Assembly (NCBI GenBank): GCA_032717465.1
Contig: CM064732.1
Span: 36,465,822 to 36,529,821 of the forward strand
Direction: 5' to 3'
Origin: Coenobita brevimanus
Taxonomy: Eukaryota; Arthropoda; Malacostraca; Decapoda; Coenobitidae
Length of the DNA: 64,000 bases
The translations under genes and the position numbers were made by a program. This document shows positions 32,761 to 43,234 of this stretch, one piece after another; positions within the stretch are counted from its first letter, which is position 1, and each line of letters starts with the position of its first letter. The notes under the pieces are model-generated. The model did not search any database. It saw only the letters and a list, made by a program, of their open reading frames with translations, and was not told the origin of the DNA.

Positions 32761-34394
32761 ACAGCACATGCAGGGAACACATCAGGGACATCACAATCCT
32801 GGGCCGCAGCCACTGGCTCACTAGACAACTGAGGAGCTGGACACACTTGACTTCCACCAATATCATTTCCAAGTAAGAAAGTTACACCTGACATTGGGAG
32901 TGTCTCAACCAACCCAACCATAACGGAACCATTAACAAAACCAGACTCTAACTTCACTCTGCACAGAGGGAGAGAGAAGTAATTATTCCCTACACCTTGT
33001 AAGATTACAGTTTCATCAGATGAATTAACATTAGAGCCTAGAACACTGGTCAGCATAAGGGATTGGCAAGCACCTGTATCACGATATATTTTAACTGATT
33101 TCCTGTCATTACTGTCCAGAGGACTGACAAAACCATCAGACAGGAAATTAGCACATGAACTCTTGAGAGTGTCACCCACGTTACTGCTCAAAAGAGGAGC
33201 TTCATCATGAGGATTTAATTTACCCCTCAAAGCAGGTTCAGTTAACTCAGTTAAAGAATTCTGGGAACTCTCAAGGGTGGACACTAGACCAATTGACTGA
33301 ATATTTAAAGACTCCTTTTTGTTCACATCACGCTGTCTCCTGAAACATTTCTCCGTAGTATGACCAAGCTTACTACAATAAGTACATTTACTTTTCTGAA
33401 ACCTAGAGGTGAAGCTGGTATTTACTTCCTGAGAAACATCATCTTTATTCTCTTTCCTGTTACCTGTACTCTGAGTAGAGGCAACGTACTTACTCTCAGC
33501 TTTCCTTTTTTCTCTAGAATATCTCTTGTGAGTGAAAACATATTCATCAGCTAAAACTGCAGCATCAGACAAATTATCTCTCCTTTTCTCATCAAGATAT
33601 AGGCTTACATCTTTGTAAATACACCTTTTGAAGTCCTCCAGCAAAATCATCTGCTTAAATTTGTCAAAATCAGAATCCACATTCTTAGAATTTAACCACT
33701 GCTCTAACAGATCTTCTTTGATTTTTGCATACTCAACATGGGATTGCTTATCTTGCTTATAGGTTGTCCTAAATTTTACTCTATAGGCTTCAGGAACAAG
33801 CTCATAGGCCTTAAGAATCAAGCTCTTAACTACATCATAATTATCAGATTGATCCTGAGGCAAAGATGCACAAGTTACTAGAGCTTTACCGGTGAGAACA
33901 GTTTGAAGGAGTACTGGCCAATACTTTTTGGGCCAATTAAAACCTGTAGCTACCCTCTCAAACAACTGAAAATACTTTGTTAAATCAGATTCATTAAAAG
34001 GAGGGACAAGTTTAACATTTTTAGCCACATCAAAATCATCAGAGCTAGATGATCCAGTTCCACCTTGTTTCATGCGATACTCATGGTCTGCCTGAATCCT
34101 AGCAAGTTCAACTTGTGCGTGAAATTCAGCCTCCTTAACACGAGCCTCCTGCAGTGCTAGCTGTAACTTAGCTAATTCAATCTGCGTTTGCTCATTTGGA
34201 GGAGTTACATTAAACAAGCTTTCATTAATCATGTCAACAATTTGATCTTTAGAATGATGAGAGCGAACAGCAATTCCCAATTGTTGAGCAACAAGCTTAA
34301 GTTCATTCTTTGTTCTGTTTTCTACATCACACACTGTTTGCACATTTGACAAAAAATCTTTGGCTTCATCAAGTGTAGTAATAGTAGACATCAT
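32733..34394 (-). CDS. Gmr1-like gag and aspartic protease polyprotein
   Basis: About 553 residues from the ATG at 34394 (an upstream in-frame GTG at 34409 is not needed). N-terminal third is Lys/Glu-rich with predicted helices; a capsid-like region with Trp-Pro-x-x-Leu-Gln-x-x-Leu-x-Gly-Lys-Ala near residue 180; a CCHC zinc knuckle Cys-Thr-Tyr-Cys-Ser-Lys-Leu-Gly-His-Thr-Thr-Glu-Lys-Cys near residue 345; and a retropepsin-like protease near residue 440 with Arg-Asp-Thr-Gly-Ala-Cys and the flap-distal Phe-Leu-Leu-Gly-Asn-Asp. Packs the RNA and processes the polyprotein. The frame is uninterrupted, which contrasts with the LINEs around it. Confidence 0.88.
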   Translation of the reverse strand: MMSTITTLDEAKDFLSNVQTVCDVENRTKNELKLVAQQLGIAVRSHHSKDQIVDMINESLFNVTPPNEQTQIELAKLQLALQEARVKEAEFHAQVELARIQADHEYRMKQGGTGSSSSDDFDVAKNVKLVPPFNESDLTKYFQLFERVATGFNWPKKYWPVLLQTVLTGKALVTCASLPQDQSDNYDVVKSLILKAYELVPEAYRVKFRTTYKQDKQSHVEYAKIKEDLLEQWLNSKNVDSDFDKFKQMILLEDFKRCIYKDVSLYLDEKRRDNLSDAAVLADEYVFTHKRYSREKRKAESKYVASTQSTGNRKENKDDVSQEVNTSFTSRFQKSKCTYCSKLGHTTEKCFRRQRDVNKKESLNIQSIGLVSTLESSQNSLTELTEPALRGKLNPHDEAPLLSSNVGDTLKSSCANFLSDGFVSPLDSNDRKSVKIYRDTGACQSLMLTSVLGSNVNSSDETVILQGVGNNYFSLPLCRVKLESGFVNGSVMVGLVETLPMSGVTFLLGNDIGGSQVCPAPQLSSEPVAAAQDCDVPDVFPACAVTRAKLLVT

Positions 34395-34459
34395 GAATAA
34401 ATCAGTCACAAAATATCAAGCTATATCCTTATGATAATATCTTGAATATCCTGATAAGA

Positions 34460-34473
34460 GGTCGCCAAATTTA
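34460..34473 (-). promoter_or_regulatory. primer binding site candidate of Gmr1-like element
   Basis: Directly inside the 5' LTR the minus strand reads taaatttggcgacctctt. TGGCGACCTC would pair with a tRNA 3' end (…GGTCGCCA), as expected for first-strand priming. Which tRNA is not decided. Confidence 0.6.
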
Positions 34474-35166
34474 TGTTACGGAACAGAGAAAACTGTCCCG
34501 CAAAGTTCCAGGTTCAAAACAAAGAGTTAGGTAAAATTACAAGTTAAAGTTTAATGCTCAAACTAACAACAAAACATTCAGGACTCATAAGGATAATGTA
34601 ATGGCAAAAAACAGGTTAAATATATGGTTAACTGCAATAGCCTCTATTAACACGAAATTAGCAAGTGTAAATTATCTAAGTCAGCCCTGTTAAAATGAGA
34701 TACCAGTGAATGCAAGATATATTATTACAGATACAAAATATTATCAAAAATGACTGACAAAAACACATGAATCACAAAAACCTCACTAGGCCTAAGAATT
34801 AACAACTTATGCTACACAGTACAAGAAAAAATGCAACAACACTTATACACAAATTACACAGCTGCTAGATGGAGACTTCCTGAGCACTCACAATAATAAA
34901 CGTACATGGGAGGACAGAGATGTGAACATAATAAGAAGTAGATCTAAGTGGCAATAATGCAGAGACTGAGCTCACAATATAGGGGCCGGCAGAGCTTGAT
35001 ACAACTTGTAAGAAGGACGCGCAAATGAAGCCATGGGGACAAAGAGTTGACAATCCTGCTCTGAACAACAGAACGAACGACTTACTCTACTATAAGGGAG
35101 AAGGGGGGGAGTGAGGTAGAACACGCTCGTGATCAAACATGCAGCATACTGTACGTTAGAATTACA
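34474..35166 (-). repeat. 5' LTR of the Gmr1-like element
   Basis: On the minus strand it would begin TGTAATTCTAACG (35166) and end TTCCGTAACA (34474), i.e. TG...CA ends next to the primer binding site; 693 bp. Boundaries are inferred from these ends, because no second LTR is in the window to compare. Promoter and polyadenylation signals of the element should lie here; I did not find a convincing TATA box. Confidence 0.68.
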
Positions 35167-35194
35167 CAAAGGATGATGAAATCATAGGCTCTGT

Positions 35195-35198
<4 letters not shown>

Positions 35199-35242
<44 letters not shown>
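35199..35242. repeat. (AT)n microsatellite at LINE-A tail
   Basis: About 22 AT units sitting where the LINE-A tail should be (…cctaggtatat on the minus strand), so the (GATA)n tail of this copy has been replaced by (TA)n. Confidence 0.95.
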
Positions 35243-35246
<4 letters not shown>

Positions 35247-35689
35247 AGGCTCCTTCCCCCAAGGGAAGGGAGGCAGCCGAGACAGGACGACACTCCCAAT
35301 TTACTCAAGCTCTCAAACACATTCATTCGCATCTTAACCCCAAAGGGGAGAAGGGACAGATCCTCACCGCACCACACCACATGAAGGTCAACTGTGCAGT
35401 GCAGTCAGTGACATCTACATCAGGGCCTGACAACAGAGCTGGTTTACTCCTGCCACATCATAATAGACCCATCCTCTTACCTGCACCTGACTTGATCAGC
35501 TGATCAGACAAAAACAGGAGAATATCCCCTCAGGGCTGTGTCATCATTTATTCATTCACAGTTTCTCTCCATTCATTTCTGTCATGCACAGCCACTCCTC
35601 CTTGCTCAACAGACATCCCTCTTGCATCCAACACTCTCGTTACACTGTCCATCCATCCTATTCGTGGTCTTCCTCTCAGCCTTATACCT
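35236..35689 (-). mobile_element. split LINE-A copy, segment 1 (3' end)
   Basis: Minus-strand 3' end of LINE-A (reverse complement of copy 1 from about 6255 to 6700), including gatcagctgatcag and the gaagcagcc-like end. It stops at the gypsy LTR (35690). The continuation of the same element, from the next base of the LINE-A sequence, is at 44382 on the other side of the LTR element. Confidence 0.92.
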
Positions 35690-35928
35690 TGTAACTTGCA
35701 ATACTTTGGTAATAGAAACTCCGTGTACAAACAGCTAGATAAGGAGTTTATTACAAGCTCACAGTAAAATAGTCTGCCCTTCTCGGCTGCCTGATATCAA
35801 CTGATGCAAAAACGCCGTCTTCAGGCGTGGGAAAGCATGCTGACCTAGCAAATTTAGTGGGGGCATGTATGCACTTGGGGGAGGGGATATATATACATCG
35901 GGGGTAGATATATTGTGGAGGGGGTACA
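35690..35928 (-). repeat. 3' LTR of the gypsy/errantivirus-like element
   Basis: 239 bp with TG...CA ends. Contains AATAAA on the minus strand (35747-35752), a likely polyadenylation signal for the element's transcript. Partner LTR is 44146-44381. Confidence 0.93.
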
Positions 35929-35943
35929 CTACTCCCCCGGGTA
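35929..35943 (-). promoter_or_regulatory. polypurine tract candidate
   Basis: Immediately upstream of the 3' LTR the minus strand reads ctacccgggggagtag. The purine run gggggag is the natural primer site for plus-strand DNA synthesis, though shorter and less pure than usual. Confidence 0.5.
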
Positions 35944-36384
35944 GCTGAGATGGTGTCTCCTGACACCGGGAGGTAAATGGTGTTTGATTATAGTAGGAAG
36001 GCAGGACCGGGAGGTTTGTACAAGGGATAAGTATGATACAGGGGCAGTAGGGGAGACATGGCCATGTTGAGGGGAGGGAATTAGAAGGATAGATACATAT
36101 AAGATATACAAGGATTAATAGGTACAAATCCAGGAAGGGTTGAAGGTATATATAAACATAATGGGAATTACACAATAATAGTTTGATACATGATAAACAA
36201 GGAGTAGATATGAGAGTTCTATTGGTGTTCTTCCTTCATTTTTTTTTTGTTTTTGTATTTTCTGTAGGATACACTGTCACTCAGCAATGCATGAAAGAAA
36301 TACCATCATTTTCTAGTAGGCAGAGTGCTGTTCACAGTGTGGTTAATTGTTAGATGGCAATGGTAGTCACTGAATGTGAGGGCA

Positions 36385-37856
36385 CTAAGTACGGGGAGTT
36401 TCTACGTCGTGTGTAGGGCGTACTATGCCTGTAGCGACTCTGATTTCCTGGAGTCGACGTTCCATTTTTCTGACACAACAATGCACTGCACAAATGATGA
36501 GTAGAAAACCTATGAAAGCGATAACCACAGGGGGAAACACAACTGTTGGATGAACCCATGAACGGCTGAAGGCCAGAGAGAATTGATCCATAATGAAATC
36601 ACTGTCATTGAGGAAGGTTAGCATGTGCAAGTTAGGGGAGGTGATGGTAATGTTGGCAGATGGTAGGGTAGCAGGCATGTCGAGTGGTTGAAAGATGTCA
36701 TGGGAGTGATTACGGACAGCTTGGTGATAGCGAGTGGCATAAGTGATGACGGACTCTGATTTGACGGTACAATAGTCAGGTGCTTTGTAGAGACCACTAG
36801 CTGGGACGGAGTGAACGGAAGAACCAGGACACATGATTGTGACAGAGATGGGAACAGCAAAGAAGAAGTACTGGACATGGTTGAGGTGAGCATGGTGGAC
36901 CGGAAGGTCAGGAGCTGGGACAAAAGAACAGGCCGAGTAGATGGAATGGCTGCGAACTAAAGCAGACTCACAGGGTGTAGCACTGCTAGGGAAGATAGCG
37001 AAAAGGTGGGCAGCACAGAGACGAGAGGTCGGAGTAAAGGAGGAACATTGCTGGAGGTCTGTGGAAGAAAGGAAGGCAACGGAAAGATGATCATGGGAGA
37101 GGAGGAAATATTCTGAAGGAACAGATACCTGTAACAAGGAGTTGTTGAGGCGGAAAGGGAAGGGAATGATGTGGAAAAGGTTAAAGGTTATGGCAGAACG
37201 GAGAGGAATATGGACGACGACGTATGTAGTGAGAAGAGTGGCTTCGAGAACAGGATAATAATATTCAAGGGAGGAGTAAGGGAGGACTGGGGAGAGACCG
37301 AAGGTGGAGTGAGCCCAGTCCAGGACAGAACGGAGAGCTGAGACAGGTACTAAGTTGGCAGTGACACGTCCATTGATAGCATCGACCAGGATACGAACCA
37401 AGGTAGAGACTTGAGACAGGAGAGAGTCAACGGCCAGTTGGAGATTATCCATGTTGAGTTTGAGGTAGAAGAACTGAGAGATAACGTTGAGATCTGAAAG
37501 GTGGCGTTGTAAGATATCGGTGAAATCGTTTAGAGTGGACGTGACGTCATTGAGTTGGGTTTCAGTGAATCTGTTACTTATGTATTGCAATTGCCAGGAG
37601 AGTGGGAGGAAAAGGTTATAGAGATACTCATTCGGGTTGTGTGTCCCCATGAGGGCGTGAGATGGTTCCTGATTCCGTGGAGCTGGTGCGCGTAGGCAGG
37701 TAGGGCAATGGCTACGTCGGCCAGGGGCGCAAGATGGTAGCGCAAGGAGACCTCGCCTCCTGAGCCGACCAAGACCCCGGGACGTACTCCACCATCGTCC
37801 TGACCTGACCCAGACCCCAGGAGGGTCAGCACTGCCAGCAGGGAGATCGCTAACAT
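36385..37856 (-). pseudogene. env-like membrane protein, one frameshift
   Basis: Two overlapping minus-strand frames. The first (37578-37856, 92 codons) opens with an ATG and a hydrophobic signal-peptide-like stretch of about 18 residues (Leu-Ala-Val-Leu-Thr-Leu-Leu-Gly). The second (36385-37650, 421 codons) is the rest of the ectodomain, with several cysteines and a single hydrophobic segment at about residues 372-393 followed by a short basic tail, the layout of a class I viral membrane glycoprotein. They are offset by one base in the overlap 37578-37650, so this copy cannot make a continuous product. Position after pol and a nearby splice-acceptor-like site fit an errantivirus env. No furin-type cleavage site was obvious. 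The family of the glycoprotein is not decided. Confidence 0.75.
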
Positions 37857-37860
37857 TGTA

Positions 37861-37880
37861 CCTAGAAAATCAGGATAGAG
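37861..37880 (-). promoter_or_regulatory. splice acceptor candidate before env
   Basis: Minus-strand tatcctgattttctag ends at 37862, five bases before the env-like ATG (37854-37856). The pyrimidine tract, ctgat branch-like word and AG are a good 3' splice site. Errantivirus env is known to be translated from a spliced RNA; a matching donor would be near gag or the leader and was not identified. Confidence 0.5.
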
Positions 37881-40800
37881 TTAATGGGGGAGGTCGTGAA
37901 GAGGTTGATGGGCAGAGCGCAGTTTGGACCAATATTGATTGGTTGATGAATGAGCAGGTGGAGATGGAGATGAAGGAGACGGAGGGATAGGTGGAGACAA
38001 GGTAGACTGAGGGATGGGAGGAGGGGAAGAGGGGGCAGGAGGTTGTGTAAGTGACTCTTCCAACACGAGGCCACGGGGTGCTCGCTTTAAGTCATCGACG
38101 TGGACCCATCTGGTGTCCCTAGTGGACAGGTCCTGGAGGTGAAATTTGTTGCCTTGTTGAGTGAGGACGCGGTGGGGCCCTGTAAATTTGTCATCCAACT
38201 TAGAGGAACGTGTATGGGAATGAGCAAAGACAAGATCGCCTACATTGATGGTGATAGGAGAGGCGGACTTATGTTGGCGCTGCAGCATGTCCTCCTGAGA
38301 GGAAGCCAAAGTGGATTGGACATACTGGTGGATTGTCTGGAAGTTGGCCAATTTTAGTTTAACATAATCATCCATGTTGTAGATGGGTTCTGGCTTTGAG
38401 GATAAGAGAGAGTATGGGAGGTCCTTGTCAAAGCCAAGGAGGACAAAGAAGGGAGATTCAGCAATGGATGCATTGATGGAACTATTGATGGAGGATGCCA
38501 CTTGGGGAATCCAGTCATCCCAGGACGAACTATAGGAGCCTAGATGTCTGAGGCACTCTAAGATTTTTCGGTTGTGGCGTTCTACAAGGCCATTGGAAGC
38601 CGGATGGTTAGGTACGACATTGCACTTACTGATACGAAAGTGGCGACAGATCTCATCGAGAAGGCTATTGTTGAACTCTGTACCGTTGTCAGTAAGAATG
38701 GTATGAGGGGTACTGAACGGGCAAATTACGTGATCTACAAGGGCACATGCAACGCTCTTCGCGGTCTTGTCGGAGAGGGGAACGAGGACACAGTAGCGGG
38801 AGAAGTGGTCGACCGCTACGAACAAGTACTCAGCACCAGATTCTGTGAGAGGAAGCTTTAAGAGATCGATTGAAACAGTTTCCCATGGTCGTGATGGGAT
38901 TGGGTATTGTAAGAGAGGTGCTGGTATTCCGGTTGATCCTTTGTGGCGGTGGCAGGAGAGGCAAGAGTCACAGTGGGCATTGATATCACGGCGCATGGTT
39001 GGCCAATAGTATTTGAGACGTGCTTGGCGCAAGCATCGGTCTTTACCTGGATGGGAAGCTTGAGGAGTATTATGAACAATATGAAGAACCTTTGGTATCA
39101 GGGCAGTGGGGACAACAAGTTGGCGTACTTCGCGATTGGGCATATCTTTGCCTGTTAGCAGTGTTTTCCTGTACAAGAGAACATCATCTAGCATGAACTC
39201 ATCTAGTGATACTGGCAGAGTAGGTAAGGTCGAGGCATCGCCAGATTCTAGGAAATAAATGACTTTGGACCACATGGGGTCTTGGCGTTGAAAGTTTCGA
39301 ACAACTTCTGACGTTAGTGTAGTATTTTCAGTTACTTTAGGCTGCAGTGATGTTATAGCTGCTGCTACGTGACGTGAGAGTGCATCTGCGACTACATTCA
39401 ACTTGCCTGGTACATATTGAAAAGTGGGATTAAAGTCCTGGATGATGACAGACCATCTAGCTAACCTACCTGTTAGGTTGCGATTCTTGAACAAATCACA
39501 TAGTGGAAGGTGGTCTGTTTGGATATGCACTGGATAACCATAGACTATATCTCTGAAATGTTTCAAGGACCAGATTACCGCTAGCGCTTCAAGATCTGTG
39601 ACACTGTAGTTACGTTCAGCGGTTGTAAGGGTGCGACTAGCGTACGCTATTACGCGCTTCCTTGATGCTTCATCGAGTTGCATCAAAACGGCACCAAGTC
39701 CAGTGCCTGAGGCGTCTGTGCAGAGAAGGAAGGGTGTAGTATAATCAGGGAATGCTAGAACAGGGGCATTTACAAGAGCTGTCTTTAGCTTTTGGAAAGC
39801 CTGTGACTGGTCGTTAGTCCAAACAAAGGGCACATTCTGCTTGAGTAGGTGGGTCAGAGGAGCGGCGATCTGTGCATAATTCCGGGTGAAGCGACGATAA
39901 TAGCCACTGAGGCCCAGGAAACTTCGTACAGCTTCGGTAGTGGTAGGTTATGGGAAGGTAATGATCGCCTTAGTTTTATCCTCATTAGTATGAATGCCTT
40001 GTGCATCTACGACATGGCCTAGGAATATGATTTTCTTTCGCAGGAAGTCGCATTTACTGAGATTGATTTTCAGGCCTGCGAGCTGGAGGCGTTCAAAGAC
40101 TTGCTGGAGTTTGGTAAAATGATCAGGGATGGATTTACTCACAACAATGATATCATCTAGGTAAGCAAAAAGAGAGTGTCCCATCATACCGCTGAAGACT
40201 GAATGGATAAGTCGCATGAACACGGAAGGAGCATTTCTCAGACCAAAAGGGAGTCTCTTAAACTGAAAATGTCCGGAAGGGGTGCTAAAGGCTGTGACTG
40301 GGCGAGAGGACTCTTCCATTTCGACCTGCCAGTACCCACTGAGGAGGTCTAAAGATGAAAAGACTACGTTATTTTCACCAAGGGATTCTAGCAAATCAGT
40401 GAGGACAGGTAACGGGAAACGGTCTGGAACGGTGACAAAATTGACCTTACGATAGTCGACTACTGGTCTAAAGTTGCCGTCCTTCTTTGGTACTAAGAAA
40501 AGTGGGCTATTCCATGGACTGACAGAGGGTTCAATAATGTCCTGGTCTAACATGTTCTGTACCATTTGATCTGTTTGCTTTCTCTGGCTGTGAGGAAATC
40601 GATACGCTGGTATGTAAATCGGTTGAGTTCCTGGGAGTAGTTCAATCGTATGTTTGACAAGGTCTGTTCTACCCATCGGTTCACCGGGTAAGGCAACCAC
40701 GTTTCTGTACGAGGTCAGAAGGTCGAGGAGTTGAGGCGTATTTTCTGGGAAATCTGTGCAAGTGAGATGTGAGAGCATATCGGGTGAATGCGTTGGCGCA

Positions 40801-41936
40801 GATCCCGTAGAGTTAATAGTACATACACCGATTGGCGTATCATCAGTCTGAATAGTAGGAATTGAGGAATCCTGGCACACCTTTACGGCTGCTGGGTATA
40901 CTAGGAAGTCTCCAATCTTTACACCACTTTTAAGTTTTAATGGAGCATTTGTGACATTGAGCAAGTACAGGTAGCATAAACTGTCCTCTAAGACTGTACA
41001 CCACGCTGACTCATAAGTCAAGCCATTCACACAACACGTCTCAGGTAGGGTTAGTACATCCACTCCTTCTTTCACACCGGCCACACAAACAGAGACTTTG
41101 GTGAACTCATGCGGTAACAAAATTGTGCATGTATTCGTTACTGCACGTTTCGTCTCTGCGTGTTGGAGAAGATCATTCAGACTGTGTGAGGTAGGTAACT
41201 GAGACATGTCTGAGTCAGTGATAGTGTTGTCGGGAGAGGATGTAAGAGCCATGTTCGAGGGCTGAGATGATGTATCAGGAGACATTGAGGAATTTATGTC
41301 CTTGCTCGCAGTCAGTAAAGGAATGATCTCTGTATTCTCAGATGATGATAGTGGTGGTTTGGGCTGGGTTGGACTTTTTGGTAGTGATAGGGACAGAGGT
41401 AATTGAAGGACTGATTTGATCGTAAGAACAGGACGGGGACATTCCATAGTGTAAACCGGGAATCCAGAAATGTCTATACTACCACAAGCAGGTAATAATG
41501 CAATGGAATGTTGTGCCATGGTGGAGAAACCAATAAGGGCATCTGCGGGATACTGCAAGTCATTAGTGACATGAAATTCAATGAGGATAGGGGGCAAATC
41601 TCTGTGGAGTTTGACTTCAAGGGTGACTCTTCCCTTAACCTTAAACTCTGAGCCGTTAACACCACATAGGCGAATGTCTGGTGGTTCTAGGAAACTGACG
41701 TGGCTGTGATGGCGATGAATAATTTGTAAGGAATTTTCGGAGATGAGATTTACTATAGATCCTGTGTCCAAAAAGAATGACGTTGGTATGTCATGACTGC
41801 TTCCGAGAATGACTAAACCCGAGGATGTTATGGGACCTACATGGCGGATGGGGAGTTGGGTTTCTGGTTCTAGGTGATATTGGTCCGATACGGGCGCAGC
41901 GCTTCCCCCGACTGTGGGCGGTTGAGGTAACGACAT
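37881..41936 (-). pseudogene. gypsy pol (PR-RT-RNase H-INT), one nonsense codon
   Basis: One frame of about 1,350 codons broken by a single TAA at 39948-39950; the stretch after it (from 39947) is in the same frame and continues the RT connection (Phe-Leu-Gly-Leu-Ser-Gly-Tyr-Tyr-Arg-Arg-Phe). Domains: retropepsin with Leu-Asp-Thr-Gly-Ser near residue 57; RT with Val-Asp-Tyr-Arg-Lys-Val-Asn, Leu-Pro-Phe-Gly-Leu-Arg-Asn-Ala and Tyr-Leu-Asp-Asp (about residue 592); RNase H with Thr-Asp-Ala-Ser and Thr-Asp-His; H2C2 zinc finger (His...His...Cys-x-x-Cys) and DD35E integrase (Ser-Ile-Asp-Leu, Leu-Thr-Asp-Asn-Gly, Val-Glu-Arg-His). The ATG at 41936 lies in the -1 frame relative to gag and overlaps it by 67 bp, so expression by -1 frameshifting is likely. 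Confidence 0.93.
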
Positions 41937-43234
41937 TCCTCAGTGGTGTGAGTTGTGCTTGATTTGTGGTATTTGCAGTGTGGACGACGTGAGCGGGAAG
42001 GCGTACGCTGTCTGGTTTGGGAGTGAGGACGTCTGTATGTACGGTCGCAACTGGATGCTCGATGTCCAGGATGACCACAGTACCAGCAAAGAATCGAATA
42101 TTGTCTGTTTCGTCGGGCGCTAGATTGATCACGACCTGCGGTAGGAGAGCGATGTGTGGCAGGTCTGCCGCGTGTGGTGGGACGGGAGCGAGATTGGTCT
42201 GGGGTAGTGGAGGTGTGACAGACTGAGGAGGCCAAGGGTTGGGTGGTGCCCTGACGCGTGTAGTTCGAACCTGTTCTTTCATGAATGGCTTTAGTGACCT
42301 GAATAATTTTATCTCCTGGATTGAAACCGATTTTCAAGGCTAGCTCTCGCTGTTTAGGAGTAAGCCAGTGAAGGAATCTAAGGTAACCAATTAAGTCAGC
42401 AAAGGAAAGCATTGGAACGCCATTCTTGTCTTCTAACCATTTCGTGCCTACCAGTAATTGGAGCATCTCGCTACTAGTTGCTTTCATGGCGGCGGCAGCT
42501 TCGCGGAGCTTGGCATATTGTGCTGGGACGCGCAAGTCCTCATCTAGTTGGTTTAGGAGATTAATGAATCCCATGAGAGACGTGGTATTTGAATGCTGGC
42601 AACAAAGGCTGATGAGTTCCGTACGAAAATCAGCAAAGGTACGAATGCTATCAAAATGTCCTGCACGGATCGCGGATCCGATGTCTGATTTACCGTGGTG
42701 CAAGCGACCGAGGAGGTAAGCTACTTTGAGCGATTCCTCGGTAATTTGTCTATTGTTTATTTCTGTTTCGACTTCTCTGAGGAAATCATAGACAGACCAA
42801 GTTGGGTCCTGGCCGGTAAATTTGGGACGATTGGCATTGTCGAGATAGATAGACTGTGGAGGGATGGCCATGGCTGGAAGTGTAGAAGTGGCAGCAGGAG
42901 AGGTGTGGGAGAGAGAGAAGGTAGTGGCAGTTAAGGGCGAGCAAGACGGGGTATGAAGGGAGGCAGGAGAGGGAACGACAGGGGAAGAAGTAGAGGAAGA
43001 AGAAGGGAGTGTAGAGGCAGGAGTAGAGGAGGAAGTATCTGGATTTACGAGGGTAGGACGGGTAGTAAGTGATTCTGCGTGAAGTGAAACGGGAGTCTCA
43101 GGTACAGGGCGGTGGTACTCTTTGCCACTTCGTAAATGAGTGATTGTGTTAGAGTCGGCAGACGGGGTATGAACAGGTGATGTTTCCGGGTCGAGAGGGC
43201 TGGTGGTAAGCAGTTGACGTGGAAAGTATGACAT
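41870..43234 (-). CDS. gypsy gag protein
   Basis: 454 residues from a good ATG. Pro/Ser/Thr-rich N-terminus to about residue 120; a capsid-like helical middle (Trp-Ser-Val-Tyr-Asp-Phe-Leu-Arg-Glu near 150); and two zinc-knuckle-like motifs near the C-terminus, Cys-Trp-Tyr-Cys-Gly-His-Pro-Gly-His-Arg-Ala-Ser-Ser-Cys (CCHC, about residue 382) and Cys-Lys-Tyr-His-x5-His-x4-Cys (about 420), with Arg-rich spacers. Structural role: particle assembly and RNA packaging. The frame is uninterrupted although pol and env of the same copy are broken. Confidence 0.88.
   Translation of the reverse strand: MSYFPRQLLTTSPLDPETSPVHTPSADSNTITHLRSGKEYHRPVPETPVSLHAESLTTRPTLVNPDTSSSTPASTLPSSSSTSSPVVPSPASLHTPSCSPLTATTFSLSHTSPAATSTLPAMAIPPQSIYLDNANRPKFTGQDPTWSVYDFLREVETEINNRQITEESLKVAYLLGRLHHGKSDIGSAIRAGHFDSIRTFADFRTELISLCCQHSNTTSLMGFINLLNQLDEDLRVPAQYAKLREAAAAMKATSSEMLQLLVGTKWLEDKNGVPMLSFADLIGYLRFLHWLTPKQRELALKIGFNPGDKIIQVTKAIHERTGSNYTRQGTTQPLASSVCHTSTTPDQSRSRPTTRGRPATHRSPTAGRDQSSARRNRQYSILCWYCGHPGHRASSCDRTYRRPHSQTRQRTPSRSRRPHCKYHKSSTTHTTEECRYLNRPQSGEALRPYRTNIT

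Larger units (their letters stand above)
30268..35166 (-). mobile_element. Gmr1-like Ty3/gypsy retrotransposon, 3'-truncated
   Basis: On the minus strand the order is 5' LTR (34474-35166), primer binding site, gag with a zinc knuckle, aspartic protease, integrase (31390-32760) and then reverse transcriptase (30268-31389). Canonical Ty3/gypsy elements have integrase after RT-RNase H; integrase-first order is the Copia order and, within Ty3/gypsy, the hallmark of the Gmr1 group (established knowledge). Integrase and RT share one frame, separated by a single TAA, so the order is native to the element and not a rearrangement. The sequence breaks off inside the RT/RNase H boundary at 30268; RNase H and the 3' LTR are missing. 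Clade assignment rests on domain order only. Confidence 0.85.
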
